Source: Anaerocaecibacter muris (lineage in GTDB: Bacteria; Bacillota; Clostridia; Christensenellales; Pumilibacteraceae). From it: a DNA stretch of 64,000 nt. Within the stretch, counting starts at the first letter, position 1; each line of letters starts with the position of its first letter. The position numbers and the translations under genes were made by a program. Below, piece by piece: positions 7,327 to 19,254 of the stretch. The stretch spans positions 186,001-250,000 of the forward strand of contig NZ_CALPCE010000002.1 in the NCBI RefSeq assembly GCF_943192945.1. The letters are read 5' to 3'. The notes under the pieces are model-generated. The model had not been told where the DNA came from. It did no database searches and worked only from the letters and a program-made list of their open reading frames with translations.

Positions 7327-8268
7327 TTACATGCCGATTTCTTTGATTGCGTGTTTGAGCGTGGCGGCGGAATCGATAAGCGCGTCGGCTTCCTCGGGCG
7401 AGAGGTGAATATCTATAATATCTTCCACGCCGTGCGCGCCTATAAGCGACGGAACGGAGATATACACGTCGTTAAGTCCGTAATGCCCGTTGACAAGAGT
7501 GCTTACGGGCATGATTGAGTGTTCGTCGCGCACTATGCTTTCGCAGATGCGGGTTGTGGCGGCGGCAATGCCGTAATATGTCGCGCCCTTGCGCGCGATA
7601 ATTTCGTAAGCGGAATTTTTGACGTCGTCGGCGAGTTTTTTGCGGTTTTCGGCATGACTGACATAGCCGCAGTGCGCGCAGTATTTATCCAGTTCTATGC
7701 CGCTGACGTTTGCGCTCGACCACACGGCGAGTTCGCTGTCGCCGTGTTCGCCTATAACGAACGCGTGCACGCTTCGCGGATCGACATTGAGTCTGCGCCC
7801 GACCAAGAATTTGAGCCGTGCGGAGTCGAGCACCGTGCCGCTCCCGAACACCTTTTGCGCGGGCAGTCCCGAAAGTTTATACGTCACGTAGGACAGCACG
7901 TCCACGGGATTGCTGACGACGAGTATAAACGCGTCGGTGTTGTATTTGACTATTTGCGGCACTATCGACTTGAACACCTTGACGTTGTTGTGGATACAGT
8001 CCATGCGCGTTTCGCCCTGTTTTTGCCCAACGCCCGCGGTGATTATTATTATTCCGCAGTCGGAAATATCCTTGTAGTCGCCCGCGCGGATTTCGACGGG
8101 GCGGGTGAACGGCAGGCAGTGACTCAAATCCATTGCCTCGCCGACGGCGCGGTCGCGGTTGACGTCTATAAGCAACATGTCCGTAAACAGTCCGCTTTCC
8201 ATTAGCGCGAACGCGGTCGTGCTTCCCACCATGCCGCAACCGATTACGGCGACTTTTCGTATATCCAT
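7327..8268 (-). CDS. ldh: L-lactate dehydrogenase
   Basis: It reduces pyruvate to L-lactate with NADH and re-oxidises NADH during fermentation. The 313-residue protein has the Rossmann motif VAVIGCGMVGST, the specificity loop AGVGQKQGETRMD with Gln where malate dehydrogenases have Arg, SNPVD, the substrate Arg in DSARLKFLVGRRL, and catalytic His in IGEHGDSE. The reading frame extends 59 codons further upstream, but the ATG at 8268 is preceded by GGGAG and starts directly at the Rossmann strand, so it is chosen. Its promoter lies in a 30-bp tandem duplication just upstream. Confidence 0.95.
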   Translation of the reverse strand: MDIRKVAVIGCGMVGSTTAFALMESGLFTDMLLIDVNRDRAVGEAMDLSHCLPFTRPVEIRAGDYKDISDCGIIIITAGVGQKQGETRMDCIHNNVKVFKSIVPQIVKYNTDAFILVVSNPVDVLSYVTYKLSGLPAQKVFGSGTVLDSARLKFLVGRRLNVDPRSVHAFVIGEHGDSELAVWSSANVSGIELDKYCAHCGYVSHAENRKKLADDVKNSAYEIIARKGATYYGIAAATTRICESIVRDEHSIMPVSTLVNGHYGLNDVYISVPSLIGAHGVEDIIDIHLSPEEADALIDSAATLKHAIKEIGM

Positions 8269-8283
8269 AGTATTAACTCCCTG

Positions 8284-8338
8284 TGTAATGTCTGTCAATA
8301 GTATAAGGCATAGTGTAATGTCTGTCAATAGTATAAGG
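8284..8338 (-). promoter_or_regulatory. ldh promoter built from a tandem 30-bp duplication
   Basis: TGTAATGTCTGTCAATAG plus TATAAGG occurs twice, period 30 (8284-8308 and 8314-8338). On the minus strand each copy carries TATACT followed by TTGACA. The TTGACA of one copy (8323-8328) lies exactly 17 nt from the TATACT of the next (8300-8305), so the duplication itself creates the promoter. The last TTGACA (8293-8298) lies 17 nt before TAATAC, next to the start codon. Confidence 0.65.
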
Positions 8339-8374
8339 AATACGCAAAAAAAGTATACGTCATCTTTTAATCGC

Positions 8375-8403
8375 TTGCGTTTTTCGAGCGAAAAGAGTAA
8401 TAT
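8375..8403 (+). promoter_or_regulatory. Promoter of the MMPL transporter gene, leaderless type
   Basis: TTGCGT (8375-8380), 17-nt spacer, TAATAT (8398-8403), then 6 nt to the ATG at 8410. Confidence 0.65.
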
Positions 8404-8409
8404 ACAGTT

Positions 8410-10707
8410 ATGCGGAAAATTGCCGAATTCATAGTGAAAAGGCATTGGCTTTTCTTAATAATATTTGCGGCGGTGATTGTGTATTGCGTGTTCGGCATAC
8501 CGAAAGTGAAAGTCGAATACGACATTTCCAACTACCTGCCGAGCGACACCGATACGGCGCAGGCGCTTAAAATAATGGACGCGGAGTTCGCCGAGTACGG
8601 CACGGCTACCGTTTTGGTAAAGAATATCGACCGCGACCGCGCGACAGCTATCGCCGCTCAAATACAAAACGTAAACGGCGTAATCAACTTTGCGTTCGAC
8701 GCGAACAGCCCCGCAAATTACAAGGACGGCAACGCGCTGTTCGGCATGTACTTTTCGGGCGGGAGCGACGACGCGTCGTCCGTCGCGGCGTACAACGAAG
8801 TCGTGCGAATCTTAAACGACAGCGGTTGCGAATACGTCGTGCCTACGCCGCTCGTCAATAATTACGCGCAGACGCTTGCGAGCGAAATGATTGTTATAAT
8901 AGCCATTGCCGCGGCGGTTATTCTGTGCGTACTGCTGTTCACGTCCAAGAGTTTTGCGGAGGTGTTGGCGTTTCCCGTGATATTCGTTGTCGCGGCAATA
9001 CTCAACATGGGCACAAACTACTGGCTGGGAACGATTTCGTTTGTGTCCAACACTGTTTGTATTATCTTACAGCTCGCGCTGGCGATAGACTATGCGATTA
9101 TACTTTGTCACAGGTTTACCGAGGAAAAGGACAGACTGCCCGACGACGCGCGTCGCGCCATGGCTAACGCCTTGACCAAAGCCATACCCGAAATATCGTC
9201 GAGTTCGCTGACCACGGTGTCGGGGCTGGTCGCGCTCATGTTTATGCAGTTGGGCTTGGGGTTCGACCTCGGCATGGTGCTTGCAAAAAGCATAATGTGC
9301 TCGCTGTTGACGGTGTTCCTGCTCATGCCGAGCATGCTGTTGCTGTTGTCCAAACCCATGGACAAAACTCGTCACCGCAATCTTGTGCCGCGCGTCGCTT
9401 TCCTCGGCGGCGGGGTAGTTAAAATACGTTACGCGCTTATCGCGGTTTTCTTTGCGCTGTTCGGCGTAGGCGCTTGGCTGTCGCAGACCGTTACGTACTG
9501 TTACAGTCAAAACTCCATAGACACGTCGCGCCCGACTTCGATAATGACGGCGCAGGCGGAAACCGAAAAACTGTTCGGCGCAAGCAATGCGTTTGTCGTG
9601 CTCGTGCCCAACACCACCGCCCCGAACGTTCAGCGCGAAATTATTGCCGCTGTGTCGGCGGAACGGCTTGTCACGTCGTCGCTCGGCTGGGCGGGCATAG
9701 CGTTGCCGTCGCGTGCGGAAGCGGGCAAGGCGTACTATCTGACCGACGAAATAAACTTTAAAGAGCTGGACGACGTTACGGGCATAGGCGAGGGCACGGC
9801 GGCGCTCGTATTCTCGCTGTACGCGTTCAGCCGCGGCGACAGCCCTGCCGATTTGACCGAATACAGAGTTGTCGCGTCGGATTTGTTCGATTACATATTC
9901 GGCAACGATTTTATAATGAACGCGGCGGGCGCGGAACTCGCACAGTACAAGCAAACGCTTGAATTCGGCAAAAGTCAACTGCGCGGCGCGCGGCACGACA
10001 GGCTTGTGTTTAATATAAATTCGCCTGTCGAGGGCGCGCAGACGTTCGAGCTTATAGAACGGCTTATTCCCGAAGTCAAACGCATTTGCCCGCAAGCGAT
10101 TTTTGCGGGGGAGAGCATGAGCGCTTATGATCTTAACTCGTCGTTCTCTCACGATAATATTTTGATTTCGCTGTTGACCGTCGCGTTTATCTATCTTATA
10201 CTCGCGTTTACGTTTAAGTCGTGGGGTATTCCGTTGGTGTTGGTGCTCGTTATTCAGGGCGCGATATTCATGAACTTTTCGTTGCCTGTGCTAATGGGCA
10301 ACAACGTGTTCTTCTTTACCTATCTTATAGTAAGCGCGATACAGATGGGTGCGACGATTGATTACGCCATACTTTTGACAAACAGATACAGACAAGCCAA
10401 AGAGCGCATGCCGCGCGGCGAAGCTGTTAAGTACGCGATTTCCGCGGCGTTCCCGACGGTCATGACGTCGGGGTCGATTATGACCGTCGCGGCGTTCCTC
10501 GTCGGCTTCCTCACGTCCGACCCGCTTATTTCGTCCATGGGCATGACGCTTGCGACGGGCACGCTTATTTCCATAGTTTGCGTGCTTACGGCATTGCCCG
10601 CATTGCTGTACGCGCTCGATCCGCTACTCGAAAAAACGGTGTTAAAGCGCAAGCGTAAAGCCAAGGATATTGTCATGCCAAATCCGAGCTTGCCGCCGCA
10701 GGTTTAG
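8410..10707 (+). CDS. MMPL/RND-family membrane transporter
   Basis: A 765-residue RND-superfamily exporter of the MMPL type, probably moving lipids, peptides or hydrophobic compounds with the proton gradient. It shows the two-fold RND plan: one membrane helix (residues 10-30), an extracytoplasmic domain (about 31-160), five helices (about 160-305), then a second helix (about 340-360), a second external domain and five more helices (about 575-740). FVSNTVCIILQLALAIDYAIILCHRF and its counterpart around IQMGATIDYAILLTNRY are the MMPL helix-4 motifs with the conserved GATIDYA-type Asp. The ATG is 6 nt from a -10 box. Substrate unknown. Confidence 0.9.
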   Translation: MRKIAEFIVKRHWLFLIIFAAVIVYCVFGIPKVKVEYDISNYLPSDTDTAQALKIMDAEFAEYGTATVLVKNIDRDRATAIAAQIQNVNGVINFAFDANSPANYKDGNALFGMYFSGGSDDASSVAAYNEVVRILNDSGCEYVVPTPLVNNYAQTLASEMIVIIAIAAAVILCVLLFTSKSFAEVLAFPVIFVVAAILNMGTNYWLGTISFVSNTVCIILQLALAIDYAIILCHRFTEEKDRLPDDARRAMANALTKAIPEISSSSLTTVSGLVALMFMQLGLGFDLGMVLAKSIMCSLLTVFLLMPSMLLLLSKPMDKTRHRNLVPRVAFLGGGVVKIRYALIAVFFALFGVGAWLSQTVTYCYSQNSIDTSRPTSIMTAQAETEKLFGASNAFVVLVPNTTAPNVQREIIAAVSAERLVTSSLGWAGIALPSRAEAGKAYYLTDEINFKELDDVTGIGEGTAALVFSLYAFSRGDSPADLTEYRVVASDLFDYIFGNDFIMNAAGAELAQYKQTLEFGKSQLRGARHDRLVFNINSPVEGAQTFELIERLIPEVKRICPQAIFAGESMSAYDLNSSFSHDNILISLLTVAFIYLILAFTFKSWGIPLVLVLVIQGAIFMNFSLPVLMGNNVFFFTYLIVSAIQMGATIDYAILLTNRYRQAKERMPRGEAVKYAISAAFPTVMTSGSIMTVAAFLVGFLTSDPLISSMGMTLATGTLISIVCVLTALPALLYALDPLLEKTVLKRKRKAKDIVMPNPSLPPQV

Positions 10708-10749
10708 ATGCGGGCAGTGCGTGGATTATGTTAAATCCGGAACATTTAC

Positions 10750-10780
10750 GGACGCGGTAAACTTTTGCCGCGTTTTTTTA
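10750..10780 (+). terminator. Terminator of the MMPL gene
   Basis: ACGCGG, a 10-nt loop and CCGCGTTTTTTT form a short GC-rich stem with a T run. Confidence 0.7.
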
Positions 10781-10863
10781 TGGCAGAAAATGCCGAACAA
10801 TGTTCATGCTTGCGCTTTTTGGGGCATGTGTACATGAGTGTGTAAAAAAAAATTCATAAATTG

Positions 10864-10915
10864 TCGATAAATTTTTCAAATTGACTTGACAACAAGGGGG
10901 GGGGGGGGGTATAAT
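10864..10915 (+). promoter_or_regulatory. Promoter with a 14-G run in the spacer; upstream 17-base element
   Basis: TCGATAAATTTTTCAAA (10864-10880), 5 nt, TTGACA (10886-10891), spacer ACAA plus 14 consecutive G (10896-10909, total 18 nt), then a perfect TATAAT (10910-10915). The G run fills most of the -35/-10 spacer, so slipped-strand changes of one or two G would move the spacer to 17 or 19 nt and alter promoter strength. The same 17-base element and a 12-G spacer occur at 20783-20833. The mRNA would have a leader of about 105 nt before the surface-protein start at 11028. Confidence 0.75.
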
Positions 10916-11027
10916 GAAAGAGTAATGTTCATATCTTTGCATTGGGGTGATTGCCGACTTTGTTATACTTCGAGGGGTGCGACGGTATAGACAAACGTTT
11001 TTTGAGTGCATAATATGGAGGAAAATT

Positions 11028-14000
11028 ATGGGACGGAAAATTCTGCTTGTACGCAAATTTACTTTGCTGTTTTTGTTATGCGCGCTTTTTGTCGTTGCGT
11101 TGTTGCCTATGGCGTTTTCGACGACTGCGCGCGCGGCGACAGAACACGGCGATTTTGACGTTAACCATTCAAACGCAATCGATCTAAACGCCGATGCGAC
11201 TATTACCGAATTGACGGACGGAAAGTCGTATTATTTGAGCGCGGATCTTACGCGTGACTTGACGATTGCCGTCGGCGCGTCGGTTAAGCTGTGTTTGAAC
11301 GGACACGTGTTAAGGGGCAGCGGCACTGCTGCCGTAATTGCGTTTGACGACAGTTGGGGTGCGGAGCTGTATCTTTACGACTGTCACCCGCAAACGGAAA
11401 ACAACGTTACATATTCGGTAAACGGCGAAACAAAAACCGTGACGATTACGGGCGGCGCGATTATAGGCGGCTCTTATTCGTGGGGCGGCGGTATTCAGGT
11501 TGCCGGCAATACTCTGCATATGTACGGCGGAACGATTGCGGGAAATTCGGCTACGGGCGAGGGCGCAAACAGCTACGGCGGCGGAATAAATCTCGGCAAC
11601 GGCTATATGTACATGTACGGCGGCGCGATTAAGGACAACTATTCCGCGGGATTCGGCGGCGGCGTGTCAGTCGGCGGCGGGGGCGGGTCGCGGTTTTATT
11701 TTTACGGCGGTACGATAGAGGGTAACTCCGCGGGCAGACAGGGCGGAGGTATCTACGTCGGCGATAACAGTTCCACGCTGGTAATAAGCGGCGCGGCGAA
11801 TTCCGATGTTATTAAGGTTTCGGGGAATACCGTCGGCATTATTGCCAACAACGTTCAACAGAATCCGCAGGGCGCGATAAGCATAGGCGGAAAGATTGCT
11901 GATGGCAGTAATATAGGTATAACTCTCGATTCGAGCGTTACCGCGTTCGGCAACGGGTTCGCTACTCACAATGCAGGAGTAAATCCCAACGACATTTTCA
12001 GTCTTGACAACACCGTCGGGTATGTTTGCAAAGACAACGGCGCGGGCGGCTTGACGTTTGTCGTCGCGCCCGTCATCAATATTCCCGCCAAGCTGGAATG
12101 GCAGATTATTCAAGCGGGTAGCGGCGCGGCATATCTCGAAAGCGGTCCCGTTTACGAATACACCGCGGACGGTCAAGTCGAATATTCGACGACCCCGCAA
12201 GCGGGCGCGCGGGAGATATCGGCGCGAAATTCCGTGACTTATTACACGGGCGCGAATATAGAAATAGGTTTGGTTTTGTCCGACATTATTCCCAACGAAT
12301 TTACCGCGTCGTATACCAAAGCGGGCGGCGGCGCGAGTAATGTTTATGCGTTTGCGGGCAAGCACGTTACTACTGTTACGCTTACGGCAAACGGCGAATA
12401 TGAATTTACTTGCGGTTATGCTACTGATGCGGCGCGCGGCATTAAAGTTACCGTAGCCGCGGACAAAAAGTCGGTAGTAATCGAAAAGACGTGGTTTATT
12501 ATAAGCAACAGGAGCGACGACACAAATGCGTTCCTTTCCGATCGTACAAGTCCTGCTTCGTCTTACGGCATTGTTCAGAGTTTTGCATTCGGCGTGGGCG
12601 AGTCGAGCTTTCCTATATTCGAGCCGCGACTGAAATACGGCGATGGGAGCGCGACGGTGCGGTATACCCTGTCGTCCGTAGATGAGAATAAAACGGAGAT
12701 AGCGGGCGCGCTCAATTTTACAAACTCCGACTTCGATCAGTATATTAACAATTCCATGCCGGCGGGGATATACACGCTTGTTGTAAAGGTTGACGCTGTT
12801 ACCGTGCCGGTAGGAACGAAACTTTGGTGGTCGTCGGACGACGTTGTTACGTCGGCGGAAATAGTAAGCCCCGAGTATCAGCGGACGTTTAGCTTTACCG
12901 TTACTCCCGCGAAAATAAATTTCGATCTTAAAAAGACGGATGAATTCGGCTATATACATTACGATTGGTGGTTGGCGGACGGCGCGGACAAAACGCAGAT
13001 GTTTGCCGAGTTCGAGAAGTTGGTCGCAGATAATGCGCCGTCCTTCCTTACGGTCGAGCGCAAGGGACAATGGGCTAATTCCGTTTGGGATAAGTATTAT
13101 TACAGCGACGAGCGCGACAATTACGAAATTTCGTACAACTTTGCGCGGCTGTACAACAACCGATACTATATGCCCGGTCAGCTCGTAAACAGCATAGGCG
13201 GCGGCACTAACGGAACTTATCGCGTGTATTTCCGAATTTCCGCGCCTGCGCATGCCGACTTCGGTACGGGCAACGACCGTTACGACTGTTATTTCACTGT
13301 TGACGTTTGGCAAAAGGTGGGCTTGCCGACCGATATTGTCAATCCTCAATTTACGGGAGGGCGGGTTACGCCCGTCGTGACGAGCGATACTCGGTACTCC
13401 GTCGAGTGGGACGCGGACGACGACTATATATCGGGCGGCGATCATTATTTTACGCTTAAACTGCTCGATTGCACGCACTATCGCTGGGCGGACGACGTCG
13501 TGACGAGCGGCGACAATGACGAGTGCGCGCGGGTTAAGTTTACAATCACCGCCGCTACCAACACGTGGTTGCGCACGCCTAATATTGTAGGCTGGGAATA
13601 CGGGTTCTATTCCAACGAGCGCAATTATATCGTTGCGATTCCGACTCACGGCGGCGCGTGGAACGTTAAGCTGTCTATCGAAAAGGACGAGAACGGCGCG
13701 CGCACGCCCGTCGTCGGGCTGGAAAACTTTACCGTTGACCAAAACGGGTACGTGTCCGAGGAAATAGAAAAGATTATATCCAAGCTCGGCTACGGCACGT
13801 ACTGGATTAACGCGGAAGTTGCCGGCACGTCCGACTATTCGGGGCTTGCCAAACAGAGCGCGTCGTTTACCGTTACGAAAACGGTCAACTACTGGACGAA
13901 GCCGCTGTCGATAGTCGCGTGGGCGGACGGCGAATATAATCCCAAGACCAACGTCATCAACGCCGAAGCGCACGTCGGCGAAACGCTTGTCGTCATTGTC

Positions 14001-15035
14001 GACGCAAAGACGGGCAAAGAGTATTACAACTCCGCTACGGGACTTAACAAACTTAAAGACGCGCCCGTAGGTTTGTATCGGTTGACCGCGACCGTCGAGG
14101 CGGGCGACAGCTATTCGGCTTTGAGCGATTCGGTGGAGTTTCGCGTTTTCGAGGCGGGCGGCATGGCGTGGTGGATAATTTTGCTCATCGTGCTGGGTGT
14201 GCTGTTGATTGTTTTTCTTGTGTTCTTTATACTGATTAAGAAGGGCGTGATCCAGTTGATGACCGAAAAGATGGTTGTCGCTATTCGCACCCGCGCGGAC
14301 ACCGACGCGACGATTGCGGCGGTACGTGCCGGCAAGGTTGCGGCGGAAGCCATGCGCGCGGCGGAGCTTGCCGCGGCGGCGTACACCGAGGAACCCGACC
14401 CCGCGTCCGACGAGGAGGAGGCTTTGCCCGAAGCGGACGACGAGCCGGAGGAGGAAAAGGTTTACGAGCCCGATGAGAACGACGTGGAAGTTCCGTCGTC
14501 GGGCGATTTCCAAAAGGTGTTCAGGGCGAACGCGACGGAACGTGTTTCTTACGGCAAGACCGTTTTGTCCAAACTGATAACCGCGCCCGACGTCGTCAAA
14601 AACAGATATTCGGAAATAAAGAACTATTTGTTGGCGTTCAAAAAGGCGCGCGCCAATATGAGCCGCGCCCGCGAGAGTTTTTATATAGGCAGGAAATGCT
14701 TTGCGCGTATAGCCATGCGCGGCAAAACTCTGTGTTTGTACTTGGCGCTCAACCCGACCGAGTATATAGAAAAATACAATGTCGAGGACGTTTTGTCCGT
14801 TAAGCTGTACGTCGATACGCCCTGCATGTTGCGTATACGCAGCGACAGAGCGGTGCGTCGAGCAAAGGCGCTTATCGACGAGCTGACCGCGAGCATTGGC
14901 GCGATTGCTATCGATCGCAAGCCCGAAAACTATGCGGAACTGTTTAAGAGTATAGAACAGCTCGAAAAGAAACGCTTGTTAAGCTATAACGGCAAAAAGC
15001 AAAAATCCACGTTTGATAATAGGAGAGGTGAATAG
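11028..15035 (+). CDS. Large membrane-anchored beta-helix surface protein with cytoplasmic domain
   Basis: A 1,335-residue exported protein of unknown function. The start at 11028 follows TGGAGGA; an upstream in-frame ATG at 10947 has no site and precedes no signal-like sequence. Residues 1-38 are a signal peptide ending in TARA. Residues about 130-270 carry glycine-rich right-handed beta-helix turns (GGTIAGNSA, GGAIKDNYS, GGTIEGNSA). A long Ig-like/unknown extracellular part follows, then one membrane helix at about 1046-1069 (WWIILLIVLGVLLIVFLVFF), a juxtamembrane DATIAAVRAGK segment, an acidic linker (EEEALPEADDEPEEEK), and a folded cytoplasmic domain (about 1160-1295) with RGKTLCLYLALNP. 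It is followed 1 nt later by the coiled-coil gene. A paralogue lies at 52944. Confidence 0.85.
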   Translation: MGRKILLVRKFTLLFLLCALFVVALLPMAFSTTARAATEHGDFDVNHSNAIDLNADATITELTDGKSYYLSADLTRDLTIAVGASVKLCLNGHVLRGSGTAAVIAFDDSWGAELYLYDCHPQTENNVTYSVNGETKTVTITGGAIIGGSYSWGGGIQVAGNTLHMYGGTIAGNSATGEGANSYGGGINLGNGYMYMYGGAIKDNYSAGFGGGVSVGGGGGSRFYFYGGTIEGNSAGRQGGGIYVGDNSSTLVISGAANSDVIKVSGNTVGIIANNVQQNPQGAISIGGKIADGSNIGITLDSSVTAFGNGFATHNAGVNPNDIFSLDNTVGYVCKDNGAGGLTFVVAPVINIPAKLEWQIIQAGSGAAYLESGPVYEYTADGQVEYSTTPQAGAREISARNSVTYYTGANIEIGLVLSDIIPNEFTASYTKAGGGASNVYAFAGKHVTTVTLTANGEYEFTCGYATDAARGIKVTVAADKKSVVIEKTWFIISNRSDDTNAFLSDRTSPASSYGIVQSFAFGVGESSFPIFEPRLKYGDGSATVRYTLSSVDENKTEIAGALNFTNSDFDQYINNSMPAGIYTLVVKVDAVTVPVGTKLWWSSDDVVTSAEIVSPEYQRTFSFTVTPAKINFDLKKTDEFGYIHYDWWLADGADKTQMFAEFEKLVADNAPSFLTVERKGQWANSVWDKYYYSDERDNYEISYNFARLYNNRYYMPGQLVNSIGGGTNGTYRVYFRISAPAHADFGTGNDRYDCYFTVDVWQKVGLPTDIVNPQFTGGRVTPVVTSDTRYSVEWDADDDYISGGDHYFTLKLLDCTHYRWADDVVTSGDNDECARVKFTITAATNTWLRTPNIVGWEYGFYSNERNYIVAIPTHGGAWNVKLSIEKDENGARTPVVGLENFTVDQNGYVSEEIEKIISKLGYGTYWINAEVAGTSDYSGLAKQSASFTVTKTVNYWTKPLSIVAWADGEYNPKTNVINAEAHVGETLVVIVDAKTGKEYYNSATGLNKLKDAPVGLYRLTATVEAGDSYSALSDSVEFRVFEAGGMAWWIILLIVLGVLLIVFLVFFILIKKGVIQLMTEKMVVAIRTRADTDATIAAVRAGKVAAEAMRAAELAAAAYTEEPDPASDEEEALPEADDEPEEEKVYEPDENDVEVPSSGDFQKVFRANATERVSYGKTVLSKLITAPDVVKNRYSEIKNYLLAFKKARANMSRARESFYIGRKCFARIAMRGKTLCLYLALNPTEYIEKYNVEDVLSVKLYVDTPCMLRIRSDRAVRRAKALIDELTASIGAIAIDRKPENYAELFKSIEQLEKKRLLSYNGKKQKSTFDNRRGE

Positions 15036-15036
15036 T

Positions 15037-15264
15037 ATGTCGCTTAAAAGAGATTTGGCAAAAGAACTGCGCATGATAGAGGCGGAAATCCAAAGCCTCG
15101 AAATCAAGAGGTCGCGTTCGCAAGCCGCGCTTATTCAAGCGTTAGTCGATCATAAGGACCCCGATACAACCGACATAGGCTATTTCAGAACCTACACTGC
15201 GCAGATAGAAGTAAAGCGCGACAGGCTGAAAGAAGTCACGAAAAAACTCGAAGCGTTGGTGTAA
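15037..15264 (+). CDS. 75-residue coiled-coil protein, partner of the surface protein
   Basis: The start MSLKRDLAKEL is set by AGGAGAGG about 7 nt upstream, and the ATG comes 1 nt after the stop of the surface-protein gene. The product is a soluble, highly charged helical hairpin: heptad-rich helix 1 (about residues 5-37, with EIQSLEIKRSRSQAALI), a turn with HKDPD, and helix 2 (about 48-75, with YFRTYTAQIEVKRDR). No signal peptide, Cys or catalytic motif. It is 59% identical without gaps (44 of 75, counted by eye) to the product at 57268, which follows the paralogous surface gene, so the pair is a conserved unit. Function unknown. Confidence 0.85.
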   Translation: MSLKRDLAKELRMIEAEIQSLEIKRSRSQAALIQALVDHKDPDTTDIGYFRTYTAQIEVKRDRLKEVTKKLEALV

Positions 15265-15304
15265 AGCCGTACCCCTGCTATATCGGCTTTATCATCGGCC
15301 CGTG

Positions 15305-15344
15305 AAATCGGCGGAGCGTCGCATCGTTTCGCCGATTTTGCGTT
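15305..15344 (+). terminator. Terminator after the first surface cassette
   Basis: AAATCGGCG (15305-15313) and CGCCGATTTT (15330-15339) form a 9-bp stem with T-rich tail. The stretch 15345-15479 holds no gene I can support. Confidence 0.6.
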
Positions 15345-15479
15345 AGTAAATAATATGTAAGGGCAGGTTGGAATCGGGATGCGGAGCGGCGTGCGGAAAT
15401 ATAGTATAGCGGCGGCGGGAAGATTATTCGATAAAGACGGGCGGGAGTAGCGCGTCCGTTTCGGCTTGATTTTTGCCTC

Positions 15480-15552
15480 GAAAAAAATTTTTAAAAATTT
15501 TTTAAAAAAGTTTTGAAAAACGCTTGACATATATATTTATGTGTGGTATTCT
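15480..15552 (+). promoter_or_regulatory. rRNA promoter with AT-rich UP element
   Basis: A 40-nt block made of A and T runs (15480-15519) precedes TTGACA (15524-15529), a 17-nt spacer and TATTCT (15547-15552). An UP element plus consensus -35 is what a strong rRNA promoter needs. It is the only promoter seen for the 23S unit. Confidence 0.75.
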
Positions 15553-15825
15553 AACAAAGCTGTCGCGTGACGCTACAGCACACGGGTTTTCCAAGTATCG
15601 CATATACGCCATACCTCTGGACACAATGAGCAATAACGGTATCGGGGACAAGTTCCCAAAGTTGTTGTTTATCGTGTTTTTTTTGACCCTAACGGTCCCC
15701 GCGTCGCACATTGACAACTGCATATAACTTAAAGCGAGTATACAAATATCAAATAATATTGGTGATATGTATTACCAGTACGCAATTTGAAGTTTATATC
15801 TTGTAATTTCTTATTTTTAGGAATT
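15553..15825 (+). other. Spacer-like leader of pre-23S rRNA
   Basis: The 270-nt leader has no coding signal. CAACTGCATATAACTT (15715-15730) pairs with AAGTTATGTGCAGTTG (18827-18842) downstream of 23S, a 16-bp stem with one G-U: the RNase III processing stem of pre-23S. The 5' arm resembles the end of a 16S-23S spacer (TTGACAACTGCATA), which suggests that this leader descends from one although no 16S gene is present upstream. Confidence 0.6.
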
Positions 15826-18758
<2,933 letters not shown>

Positions 18759-18937
18759 ACCGATTGCCTAATCTAAATAGGCGATTACAAGATTAAACCC
18801 ATTTGCAAAAAGTTAAAAGTTATGTGCAGTTGCCTTTGTTCGACGGGACGAAGGACGGAAAGAACATTCTATAACAGAATACAAATTCCGCAAGAACTTG
18901 TGCGTGGTTGCAACACAGCGAAGCACAGAACGCATAA

Positions 18938-19013
<76 letters not shown>

Positions 19014-19131
19014 TTGCGGTGGTCATATCGTAGGGGTCACACCTGTTCACATTCCGAACACAGAAGTTAAGCCCTATGGAGCCGAGAGTACCTGTCTGGT
19101 GACGGACCGGGAGGGTAGGTAGCTGCCGCAT
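19014..19131 (+). rRNA. 5S ribosomal RNA
   Basis: Starts TTGCGGTGGTCATA directly after the tRNA CCA. It has the conserved CACACCTGTTCACATTCCGAA and AAGTTAAG segments and ends in GGTAGCTGCCGCA, pairing with the 5' strand. Length about 118 nt; ends approximate. Confidence 0.95.
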
Positions 19132-19140
19132 TTCATTAAA

Positions 19141-19172
19141 AGACGTTTGAGTATATCAAGCGTCTTTTTTCT
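19141..19172 (+). terminator. rRNA operon terminator
   Basis: AGACG-TTTGA, loop, TCAAG-CGTCT followed by TTTTTTCTTT, immediately downstream of 5S. Confidence 0.85.
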
Positions 19173-19254
19173 TTATAGGAACGATACGGCAATCTATAAG
19201 TCGGTGTCTACCGATGAATTTTAAAAATTCGTGCAAGTCGTTGGGTCAATGGCG

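Noticed and set aside
8269-8445. 59-codon N-terminal extension of lactate dehydrogenase
   Set aside because: It translates the tandem promoter repeat; GGGAG precedes the internal ATG at 8268, which begins at the Rossmann strand.
10947-11027. Upstream start for the first surface protein
   Set aside because: No ribosome site there; TGGAGGA precedes the ATG at 11028, which opens directly into a signal peptide.
11667-14513. 948-codon minus-strand frame opposite the first surface gene
   Set aside because: Long antisense openness follows from the strong codon bias of the plus-strand gene. The product is Arg/Val/His-rich without domains, and no promoter or ribosome site is present. The same holds for 26617-28110, 31743-34013, 20901-22364 and 24210-25328.
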